From contig JANNHY010000250.1 in assembly GCA_031404635.1 (NCBI GenBank), positions 1-21,873 of the forward strand: a stretch of DNA of 21,873 nt, written 5' to 3'. The translations under genes and the position numbers were made by a program. Origin of the DNA: JAENVT01 sp031404635. GTDB taxonomy: Bacteria; Actinomycetota; Acidimicrobiia; Acidimicrobiales; Ilumatobacteraceae. The notes beneath the pieces are model-generated. The model saw only the letters and a program-made list of their open reading frames with translations, had not been told where the DNA came from and did not search any database. Below are positions 7,666-14,389 of the stretch, one piece after another. Position 1 is the first letter of the stretch. Each line of letters starts with the position of its first letter.

Positions 7666-10119
7666 TCAGCCTCCCTCTGCCGGCAACGTGAACCAGAACC
7701 GACTGCCGATGCCATCCGGGCCGTCCCCTACGCCGATCTGACCGCCGTGGCGTTCGACGATCTTCTTGGCCAGTGCCAGCCCGATTCCGGTGCCCGGGTA
7801 CTGCTCGCGGCTGTGGAGCCGCTTGAACATCCCGAAGATGCGGTCCCGGTGCTCCGGGGCGATGCCGATGCCATTGTCGGTGACCGTGAGCCGCCATTCG
7901 CCACCGACGCGGTTCGCTTGGACCGACACGATGGTGGCCACGCCCGGCCGCCCGAACTTGAGAGCGTTGCTGATGAGGTTCTGTAGCACCAGGCCCAACT
8001 GGTTTGCTTCGGCCGTGACGATGGGCAACGTTCCGACGTTCACGGTCGCTCCCGCCTCCTCGATTGCCGGGCCGAGGGCTGACATGACGCCGTTCATGAT
8101 TACCTTGAAGTCGACTCTGCGGAGCTTGGACTCCAGTCGACCGACTCGGGAGTATGCAAGGAGTCCGTCGATGATTTGCTGCATCCGCTGGCAGCCGTCG
8201 ACCGCGAAGTCGATCAGCTGGTGGGCGTCGGCGTCGAGTTGATCGTGGTAGCGCCTGGCCATCAGCGAGATCGGTCCGGAGATGGCCCGCAAGGGTTCGG
8301 AGAGGTCGTGCGATGCCGCATAGGCGAACTGCTGGAGTTCGTCGTTCGACCGATCGAGCTCGGTGACCAGCCGATCCAACTCGCGTTCGGCGGCTGTTCG
8401 CGCCCGCCATCCTCGAGCGACGAGAACGAGGGCAACGGTCACAGCGGCAGCGAGGATCAGCGCGATCGCGACAACGGCGGTGCGAAGTTGGGCGATCCGA
8501 TCGAGGGCGGGAGTCGCCGAGAAGGTGGCGGTCACTGTCCAGCCGATGTCGCCGACCGGGGAATAGCCGACCCACTGACGCCCGTCGGGTCCGTTTCGTG
8601 AACGAACCCCGGAGTTCCCCGCCAACGCCAGCCGTACCGGCTCGTCCGCGGTGAGCGAGACGAGACCGTCCGGTTGGTTCGGTGAGGCGACGGCGACGCC
8701 CTGCTGATCAGTGATGGTCAGCGAAACTTGCTGAGCCGCGCGGAAGCCTCGGGCGAACTCTTGAAACGAGGTGAGGAGGTACCCGAGGCTGAGATAGCCG
8801 ACGACAGGACCACGGGGGCCGCTTCGGATCGGGCGGGCGATCGTGACCACCAACGGGTGACCTTCAGCTGCTGACTTCTGAACGTCGGACACGTAGGCGT
8901 CCCCGGTCCGCGTCACACCTTTGTACCAATCACCAAAACTGAAGTCATGACCGACGGTGTCAGGGGTGACGGGCGACAGCGAGAGAAGTCTCCCGTCCGG
9001 ATCGGTAATACCGAGCGACGCAACCTCGGGCGCCGCGGCGCGCGCGTCGTCGAGCAGCGCCTGGAGCGGGGAGACATCGAGCGAGCCTGCAGCGGTGTTG
9101 GTCAATGCGGCGACGAGCGCAGGGCGCGCCGCGATCGAGGCAGCCAAGGTGCGGAGGGCTTCGATCCGTAGCAGCAGCGCCTGTGCCTCCAATGCGGCAG
9201 CGGTTTGCGCGCTTGTCCCGGCTTCGCGATTGACGGCCTCCGAGCTCCAGGTGACGCTGAGATAGGCGAGCAGACCGAGCGGCACGTAGGCGAGGACCGC
9301 GAGCCCAGCGACGACACGACGAACAGACCACTGCTGCTGGCGAGGGCGCCGAGAGCGATCGACTCCCGTCCGCAGATCGTCGGCAACATTCCTTGGCGGA
9401 TCGTGCCATGTCACGGCGAGCAGCGAAGTGCCGACGAGGATGAGCAACGCCGCGGTGGGCAGGGCCATCGGCGCCAGCCGACCCCACTGGTAGGCCTGCG
9501 CTCGACCGGACGCGTAACTGGCGGCGGCGACGGCCGCCACGGCCAGAACGAGCCCCCCCGCTCCGCCGGTCGCCAACGCGCGCCCCCGCGCCGGACCAAG
9601 AACTCGCCACAGCAGAGCGGCGCTCACGACGATGAAGCACGAGGCCGTCGTCGTCGCCATCTGACCCGCGAGGCCCGACGGACCCGCAACCGACGTCCGG
9701 AACAGAAGCTGATCGATGCCCAGACCGCGGCCCAGCGCATCTTCGAGCAACGTGATCGTCCCGAACAGCGCTGCCACCGACGCCCCGAGGAGCACCAGTC
9801 GATTGCGCCGGAGCACGGTCGCCACCAGAGCCACACCGATCAGCACGAAGACGACGCCGCTATTGAACGCGATCGGCGGCGATTGGGCATTCGCACGAAG
9901 GATCGAGAGCGCGTTGGCATACCAGGCAATCACGACGACGAGCCCACCGGCTGCACACAGCACACCACCCGCGATCACCGTCCAGCCGAGGCGACCAAGA
10001 CGGTGCGGGGCCGTGTTCGGATGTTCGCGAGCTACCTCGTCCGACGCGCCCGCGCTGCGATCATCCAGGGCGCTTTCACGCCTCGCCGATCGTAGGGCGG
10101 ACTCGACGGTGGCGGTCAT
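7666..10119 (-). CDS. Membrane histidine kinase: six-TM module, dCache-like sensor, Cph1-type kinase core
   Basis: 817 residues. A basic N-terminus is followed by six hydrophobic segments (about 45-68, 86-103, 107-124, 155-173, 182-202, 216-237), an Arg-rich cytoplasmic loop, TM7 (268-291), an extracytoplasmic region (about 292-545) laid out like a double Cache sensor (helix, then ITDPDGRLLSLSP and FGDWYKGVTRTGDAYVSDV at 395-413, a second subdomain near 465-535) and TM8 (546-568). The kinase core has His604 in FAYAASHDLSEPLR, the form typical of cyanobacterial/phytochrome-like kinases, then N-box NLISNALKF (714-722), DNGIGI (748-753) and GTGIGLALAKKIVERHGG. ATG 10119 overlaps the preceding receiver stop as ATGA, with no separate ribosome site, so translation is coupled. 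Ligand unknown; small organic molecules are usual for Cache sensors. The N-terminal six-TM module matches no named family I can assign. Confidence 0.9.
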   Translation of the reverse strand: MTATVESALRSARRESALDDRSAGASDEVAREHPNTAPHRLGRLGWTVIAGGVLCAAGGLVVVIAWYANALSILRANAQSPPIAFNSGVVFVLIGVALVATVLRRNRLVLLGASVAALFGTITLLEDALGRGLGIDQLLFRTSVAGPSGLAGQMATTTASCFIVVSAALLWRVLGPARGRALATGGAGGLVLAVAAVAAASYASGRAQAYQWGRLAPMALPTAALLILVGTSLLAVTWHDPPRNVADDLRTGVDRSRRPRQQQWSVRRVVAGLAVLAYVPLGLLAYLSVTWSSEAVNREAGTSAQTAAALEAQALLLRIEALRTLAASIAARPALVAALTNTAAGSLDVSPLQALLDDARAAAPEVASLGITDPDGRLLSLSPVTPDTVGHDFSFGDWYKGVTRTGDAYVSDVQKSAAEGHPLVVTIARPIRSGPRGPVVGYLSLGYLLTSFQEFARGFRAAQQVSLTITDQQGVAVASPNQPDGLVSLTADEPVRLALAGNSGVRSRNGPDGRQWVGYSPVGDIGWTVTATFSATPALDRIAQLRTAVVAIALILAAAVTVALVLVARGWRARTAAERELDRLVTELDRSNDELQQFAYAASHDLSEPLRAISGPISLMARRYHDQLDADAHQLIDFAVDGCQRMQQIIDGLLAYSRVGRLESKLRRVDFKVIMNGVMSALGPAIEEAGATVNVGTLPIVTAEANQLGLVLQNLISNALKFGRPGVATIVSVQANRVGGEWRLTVTDNGIGIAPEHRDRIFGMFKRLHSREQYPGTGIGLALAKKIVERHGGQIGVGDGPDGIGSRFWFTLPAEGG

Positions 10120-10586
10120 GCCGTGTGGTCGTCGGGGAGACGGACGAGTGACAGCCAGAAGTCCTCGATGCCACGGATGACATCGAAGAAGTTGTCGAAG
10201 CCGACGGGCTTGGTGACGTACGAGTTGGCGTGCAGATCGTAGGCCCGCAGGACGTCCGCTTCGGCAGCCGATGTGGTGAGGATCACGACAGGGATCGTGT
10301 GCAGATCAGGGTCGGACTTCACGTCGGCGAGCACCTCTCTGCCGTCCTTGCGCGGGAGATTGAGGTCCAAAAGGATGAGGTCGGGTCGGGGGGCGCCGGC
10401 GTACTCGCCCTGTTGACGTAGAAACGCCATCGCCTTTTCGCCGTCGTCGACCACGTGGATTACGTTGGCGATACGTCCATCGCGCAACGACGCGGTGGTC
10501 ATGGCGACATCACTGGGACTGTCCTCTACGAGAAGGATCTCGATGGGTCGAGCGACCGACGCGTTGAAGACCTGGTTGCTACTCAT
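10116..10586 (-). CDS. Rcp1-like stand-alone response regulator
   Basis: 156 residues, receiver only, of the type that partners phytochrome-like kinases (Rcp1 group). Seen: ILLVEDSPSD (17-26), the Rcp1-style insert around FLRQQGEYAGAPRPDLILLDLNLPRKDG with phospho-acceptor Asp74, Thr104 in VILTTSA, and Lys126 in YVTKP. The frame is open to 10763, but homology and a GGAG 5 bases upstream point to ATG 10586. It is first in the signalling/DPA run and overlaps the membrane kinase by 4 bases (ATGA), making a cognate pair. The kinase has the Cph1-type phosphorylation helix but no phytochrome GAF chromophore domain, so the pairing looks inherited from that family with a different input. No output domain is present. 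Confidence 0.93.
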   Translation of the reverse strand: MSSNQVFNASVARPIEILLVEDSPSDVAMTTASLRDGRIANVIHVVDDGEKAMAFLRQQGEYAGAPRPDLILLDLNLPRKDGREVLADVKSDPDLHTIPVVILTTSAAEADVLRAYDLHANSYVTKPVGFDNFFDVIRGIEDFWLSLVRLPDDHTA

Positions 10587-10873
10587 CGGGACTCCGCGCA
10601 ACACCCATCGGCACACAATTGCCACGCAACGTACCGTGATTGGATGACCACCCTTGGAGTGCACAGGTGTAATGGCCTTTGCGCAGGGGTCCTTGGTCAC
10701 CAGTTCGCAGGACTTGTGCCACTGGCACGCCGCAGTCCACGCCAAAGATCGTGGCGCGGCCACGCAGCCTGGGGAGGCGGCATCCGAGCTGGATCGGGCT
10801 CACACCTGGCTGGTGGCAGGTGAGTTGTGAGCCGGATCGTGCGTCGGACGGCTGGATCGGGCTCACACCAGGC
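10587..10873. promoter_or_regulatory. Intergenic region with likely promoter of the signalling/dprE run
   Basis: The only stretch of notable length without a gene. The half next to the receiver gene should hold its promoter. On the minus strand a TACGTT hexamer (10633-10628) fits the actinobacterial TANNNT -10 pattern and would start RNA near 10621, about 35 bases before ATG 10586; no convincing -35 is seen. Further up lies a 13-bp near-palindrome, GTGCCACTGGCAC (10716-10728), a possible operator. The part nearest the methyltransferase holds the repeat hairpin listed separately. Frames crossing the region lack homology and are not called. Confidence 0.4.
10788..10869. repeat. Direct 19-bp repeat pair with an inverted copy between: hairpin, possible terminator
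   Basis: GCTGGATCGGGCTCACACC occurs exactly at 10788-10806 and 10851-10869. Between them, TGTGAGCCGGATC (10826-10838) is complementary at 12 of 13 positions to the GATCGGGCTCACA core of either copy (10792-10804 or 10855-10867), so two mutually exclusive stem-loops can form (loops of 21 and 16 nt). The left fold gains an inner CCTG/CAGG stem (10805-10808 with 10817-10820). On the minus strand the first hairpin begins only a few bases after the methyltransferase TAA, the place for a terminator of the scpA-to-methyltransferase run. There is no U-tract, which is common for actinobacterial terminators. A REP-like dispersed element is the alternative. Confidence 0.6.
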
Positions 10874-11623
10874 TTAGTACGGCCACTCCGGTCGGTGCCC
10901 GGTCAGCTTGGCGATCAGTCCTCCGAGGTGCAACATCAGCAGCACCTTCAGGCCGAGGTTCTTAGCGAACCAGGGCAGTTGCGCTAGCTGACGCAACGCG
11001 TTGATCGCCCGGGAATGCCATCCCCCGCCGAGGTCGGCCCGGTACTCGCTGAGCGATCGCGACCGCCCGATGTACCGGAAGCGCCGACCGACGAGAAGCT
11101 CGCGCCCGATCGCCAGAGTCACACCGACCGAGGAAAACGAGTCGTGGATCAACAGCGTTCCACCCGGCTTGACCCGTTCGCCCCAGTGGTGGATGTCGGA
11201 GCGCGCCGGTGCGTAGCGGTGGGCGCCGTCGACGTACAACACGGCGATGGAACCGCGCACAGCGTCGTGAGCGCGGTCGCTGAACTCGCGGACGTGACGT
11301 ACCCTCTCGGCGACGCCGGCAACGGCCAGATTGGCGTTGAACACCTCGTAGTCGCCGGCGGCCTCGGTCTCGAACCCGCTGAACTCGTGCGGGCCGCGAT
11401 CGTTCCCAGCATGCGGGTCGATCGCCACCACGGCGACGCCGTCGGGTGCGGCGCTGGCCAACACGATTGTGCTGCGGCCTCGGAAGCTGCCGATCTCGAC
11501 GATCTGATCCCCCGGATGGGATGCCGCGGCGACCGAGTACAGCCGGGCCGCCTGGTCCGCAGACATCCAGCCGTCGACGTCAGCGACGACGGCCAATACC
11601 TCGTCGAGGGAGCGGTGGCTCAT
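10874..11623 (-). CDS. Class I SAM-dependent methyltransferase (Methyltransf_24 type)
   Basis: 249 residues. SAM-binding motif I IVEIGSFRGRST (41-52), acidic loop VVAIDPHAG (65-73), LYVDGAHRY (129-137) and VKPGGTLLIHDSF (151-163) follow the order seen in class I methyltransferases of the Methyltransf_24 group, often found in envelope polysaccharide loci. The C-terminal part (about 216-245) is hydrophobic to amphipathic with aromatic and Leu-rich stretches, possibly for membrane contact. ATG 11623 overlaps the ubiA stop as ATGA, so it is coupled to the prenyltransferase, and it is the last gene of the long run. The frame remains open upstream to 12565, but that part is a shadow of ubiA. The substrate is unknown; an envelope glycan or lipid is inferred from context only. 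Confidence 0.85.
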   Translation of the reverse strand: MSHRSLDEVLAVVADVDGWMSADQAARLYSVAAASHPGDQIVEIGSFRGRSTIVLASAAPDGVAVVAIDPHAGNDRGPHEFSGFETEAAGDYEVFNANLAVAGVAERVRHVREFSDRAHDAVRGSIAVLYVDGAHRYAPARSDIHHWGERVKPGGTLLIHDSFSSVGVTLAIGRELLVGRRFRYIGRSRSLSEYRADLGGGWHSRAINALRQLAQLPWFAKNLGLKVLLMLHLGGLIAKLTGHRPEWPY

Positions 11624-12486
11624 CCGACGTAGACACCGATTCCGAAGAAGGTGATCCAGATCAGCCCGAGGATCTGCAGCGTGCGATCGTGAGCGAAGAT
11701 CTCCTCGGGCGCAGCGCCGTGACCCTGCTCGAGGATCAGTGTGTACCGCAGCAAAGCGGTTGCCATCGGGATGACCGACAGCTCGTAGAACGGCCACGTC
11801 GAGCCGGCCACCTCGCGGGTATCGAATGCCCAGATGCAATACGTAACCAGCGAGGCGCCGCAACTGACCGACAGGACGATGCGCAGGAATCCGAGCGAGT
11901 AGTCGTCGAGAGTCGATCGCGTTTGAGCGTCGTCGCCGAGGTCGCGCAGCTCGGCGTACCGCTTGCCGGCAACGATGAACAATGAGGCGAACGAGGTGGT
12001 CAGCGAGAACCACTTGCTCATGTGCACATCTGTTGCGGCGGCGCCGGCGACGGCGCGCAGCACGAAGCCGGCGGCGACGGTTACCAGATCGATGACCGCG
12101 ATGTGCTTGAGCACGGTGCTGTACAACGAGGTGAGTACGACGTATCCGGCAACGACCGCGGCCGCCTGCCAGCGGGTCGTGGCGGCCAACCCGATGCCGG
12201 CCATCAACAACACTGTGCCGGCGACCCGTCCGACGCCGATCGGCACTGTGCCGCTGGCGATCGGGCGGTGCTGCTTGGTGGGATGGTTGCGGTCGTTGTC
12301 GACGTCGAGGAGATCGTTCCAGAAGTACGTGCCGCTGCTGGCCAGGCAGAACGCGACGAAGATGACTCCGGCACGCCACAGCGAAGCTCCGTTGTCGAGC
12401 GCCCCGGCCGCGCCGGGCGCAGCGAAGACCAGCAGGTTCTTGACCCATTGCTTCGGGCGTGCCTGCCGGAGAAGGGCTGCCGTCAT
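11620..12486 (-). CDS. ubiA: Decaprenyl-phosphate phosphoribosyltransferase (UbiA superfamily)
   Basis: 288 residues, multi-pass membrane protein of about nine segments. It matches the DPPR synthase branch of UbiA (mycobacterial Rv3806c): N-terminal ARPKQWVKNLLVFAAP (9-24), first Asp-rich motif NDLLDVDNDRNHPTKQHRP (57-75) and the second conserved segment GKRYAELRDLGDD (174-186). The enzyme moves phosphoribose from PRPP to decaprenyl phosphate, the first committed DPA step. HPTK...RPIASG after the Asp motif separates this branch from quinone or heme prenyltransferases, which act on aromatic acceptors. ATG 12486 overlaps the HAD stop by 4 bases (ATGA). Later pathway genes dprE1/dprE2 lie about 5.5 kb further on, beyond the signalling cassette. 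Confidence 0.92.
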   Translation of the reverse strand: MTAALLRQARPKQWVKNLLVFAAPGAAGALDNGASLWRAGVIFVAFCLASSGTYFWNDLLDVDNDRNHPTKQHRPIASGTVPIGVGRVAGTVLLMAGIGLAATTRWQAAAVVAGYVVLTSLYSTVLKHIAVIDLVTVAAGFVLRAVAGAAATDVHMSKWFSLTTSFASLFIVAGKRYAELRDLGDDAQTRSTLDDYSLGFLRIVLSVSCGASLVTYCIWAFDTREVAGSTWPFYELSVIPMATALLRYTLILEQGHGAAPEEIFAHDRTLQILGLIWITFFGIGVYVG

Positions 12487-13121
12487 CCGGCGACCACGTC
12501 GGGGACCTCCGAGATGGTCGCGCTGTTGACCCACACGGCGTGATCGGCGCGGGCCAGCAACTCACGATCTCCGGCGCCGTTGCCGTAGGCCCAGACCTCG
12601 GCGTGGACCCATCGTCGCTCCTCCAACCATTGGTCGAGACGGCGCCGCTTCTCGCCGGCCCTGCAGTTCGGCCCGCTGAGCCGATCGCCGTAGCGGTCGC
12701 CTGCCCTGACCGAGTCGGTGCACAACACGTCGTCGATACCCAGCCGCAGCGCCAGTGGGTGTAGGTAGGCGGCCAGCGACGCAGAGACGATCACCGTGCG
12801 ATGGCCGGCGTGCTGATGCCAGCGCAGTCGACGCAGCGTGTCGGGTCGCAGCCAGTTGACGAGCACATACTGGGCAAACTGTTCGCCGATCGTCTCGACG
12901 TCGGTGATCAGCTTCCCGTGCAGGGATCCGCCGACGATGATCTCCTTGAATCGGTCTCGATCGCGGTACACCGCGGCGACGACGGTGGCCAGCGGACGGC
13001 GCAGCAGCGAGGTGACCATTCGACGACGACCGGCGACCCGTTCGAGGAACGGCCGAACGCAGTCGCGTGTCGTCAACGTGCCGTCGACATCGAACGCTGC
13101 AATCACCAGTCCGTCGCTCAC
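12483..13121 (-). CDS. HAD-superfamily (HAD-IB, SerB-like) phosphatase
   Basis: 212 residues. Motif I AFDVDGTLT (9-17; nucleophile Asp11, acid/base Asp13), motif II VIVSAS (110-115), a Lys in the GEKRRR segment (156-161), and motif IV YGNGAGDREL (179-188) with Asp185. These are the phosphoserine-phosphatase-like HAD-IB signatures, including the four-helix cap region between motifs I and II. HAD-IB domains are known next to, or fused with, UbiA prenyltransferases in other bacteria. Here the gene overlaps ubiA by 4 bases (ATGA), so it is a candidate for removing the 5-phosphate from decaprenylphosphoryl-phosphoribose (inference). The GTG start at 13121 overlaps the aroA stop (GTGA). Phosphoserine or another small phosphate substrate remains possible. 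Confidence 0.87.
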   Translation of the reverse strand: MSDGLVIAAFDVDGTLTTRDCVRPFLERVAGRRRMVTSLLRRPLATVVAAVYRDRDRFKEIIVGGSLHGKLITDVETIGEQFAQYVLVNWLRPDTLRRLRWHQHAGHRTVIVSASLAAYLHPLALRLGIDDVLCTDSVRAGDRYGDRLSGPNCRAGEKRRRLDQWLEERRWVHAEVWAYGNGAGDRELLARADHAVWVNSATISEVPDVVAG

Positions 13122-14389
13122 ACCAGTCCCTCGAGCATCTTCCAGTATCCCGGCCAGCTCTTGGTTACCACATCGGGGTCGTCGATCTCGATACCGGCGA
13201 CGCGCAGGCCGATCAGCCCGAACGCCATCGCCAGCCGATGATCGTGGTGGGTTGCGAGCCGTGACCCATGCAGATCCGACGGCTCGATTGTCAGCCCATC
13301 GTCGGTCTCGCCGGCCTTGGCGCCGAGTCGGCGCAGTTCGCTGCAGAGATCGCCGAGCCGATCGCTCTCTTTGGCACGGATGAAGCCGACGCCGCGCACC
13401 CGGGTCGGGGTTGCTGCGAAGGCTGCCACGACGGCGAGTGTCGGCACGAGATCGGACAGGTCGACCATGTCGATGTCGATGCCGTCGAGACGCTCACCGC
13501 TTTCGACAACGGTCGAATGTTCGCCGCGCCTCGACGTGCAGCCCATCGTGGCCAGCACGTCGCCGAAGACGGCATCGCCCTGCATCGACGCCTTGGTCAG
13601 GCTGGGGACCTCGACCCGACCCCCGCAGATCGCGGCCGCCGCCAGCGGATAGCCGGCCGAGCTGGCATCGGGCTCGATCATGTAGTCGCGGCCGTGGTAG
13701 CGACCGGCGGCGACCTCGACGAAGTCGTCGCCGATCGTCACCGCATCGTGGCCGAAATCGGCCATGACAGCCCTGGTGATCTCCAGATAGGGGCGTGAGA
13801 CGAGCGGGGTGGTGATCGTGACGTGCAACCCCCCGGGGATGTACGGACCGATGAGCATCAAGGCGGTGAGGAACTGGCTGCTGGTGTCGCCGGGCATTTG
13901 GATGCGGCCCGTGGTACGCAGCGGCCCGCTGACCGTGACCGGTAGGTGCCCGCTTCGCTGCCCTGCCTGAATGGTCGCCCCGAGCGTGGCGAGGGCATAG
14001 TGCAGCGGCGCCATCGGTCTGGCGCGAAGCGGTGCACTGCCGTCGATCACGTACGGCCCCGGCCCGAGCGCTGCCAGGGCGGTGATGAAACGCGACGTCG
14101 TGCCCGCGAGACGTGACGGCAGGTCGAGCGGTCCCGGTAGCAGCGCACCACCGGTACCTTGCACAGTTGTACTGAACGGCTCATCAGATCGGCCGACTCC
14201 GCTGCCCAACAGGTCGAGACACGTCAGCATGGCCTCGGTGTCGTCGCCGTCGGGGAGGTTGCCGAAGGTCGATGTTCCGTCGGCGAGGGCAGCGCAGATC
14301 AGCGCACGATTGGCAACGCTCTTCGACCCGGGAACGGCTACGACTGCGTCGATTTTGTGCACCAGTGGGGTGATGCGGTACGTGGCCAT
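13118..14389 (-). CDS. aroA: 3-phosphoshikimate 1-carboxyvinyltransferase (EPSP synthase)
   Basis: 423 residues, the normal length. It joins shikimate 3-phosphate and phosphoenolpyruvate to EPSP, the sixth step of the shikimate pathway, in the cytoplasm. Seen: PGSKSVANRALICAALA (20-36, Lys23), AGTTSRF (95-101) corresponding to the PEP-site GTxxR loop with Gly retained, PGDTSSQFLTAL (166-177), DMVDLSDLVPT (307-317) with the catalytic Asp, RAKESDRL (338-345) and HHDHRLAMAFGL (381-392). ATG 14389 shares one base with the tyrA stop (TGATG). The frame is open to 15064, but that stretch is tyrA in another frame. Many bacteria have cmk next; here a HAD gene follows. Confidence 0.96.
   Translation of the reverse strand: MATYRITPLVHKIDAVVAVPGSKSVANRALICAALADGTSTFGNLPDGDDTEAMLTCLDLLGSGVGRSDEPFSTTVQGTGGALLPGPLDLPSRLAGTTSRFITALAALGPGPYVIDGSAPLRARPMAPLHYALATLGATIQAGQRSGHLPVTVSGPLRTTGRIQMPGDTSSQFLTALMLIGPYIPGGLHVTITTPLVSRPYLEITRAVMADFGHDAVTIGDDFVEVAAGRYHGRDYMIEPDASSAGYPLAAAAICGGRVEVPSLTKASMQGDAVFGDVLATMGCTSRRGEHSTVVESGERLDGIDIDMVDLSDLVPTLAVVAAFAATPTRVRGVGFIRAKESDRLGDLCSELRRLGAKAGETDDGLTIEPSDLHGSRLATHHDHRLAMAFGLIGLRVAGIEIDDPDVVTKSWPGYWKMLEGLV

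Noticed and set aside
9553..9559. Seven-C run inside the membrane kinase gene, considered as a phase-variation tract
   Set aside because: Short for slipped-strand switching and unremarkable in a GC-rich genome; the frame is intact on both sides.
10679..10987. Short plus-strand frames across the intergenic repeat region
   Set aside because: They carry no motif, cross the inverted repeats and run into the methyltransferase on the other strand.
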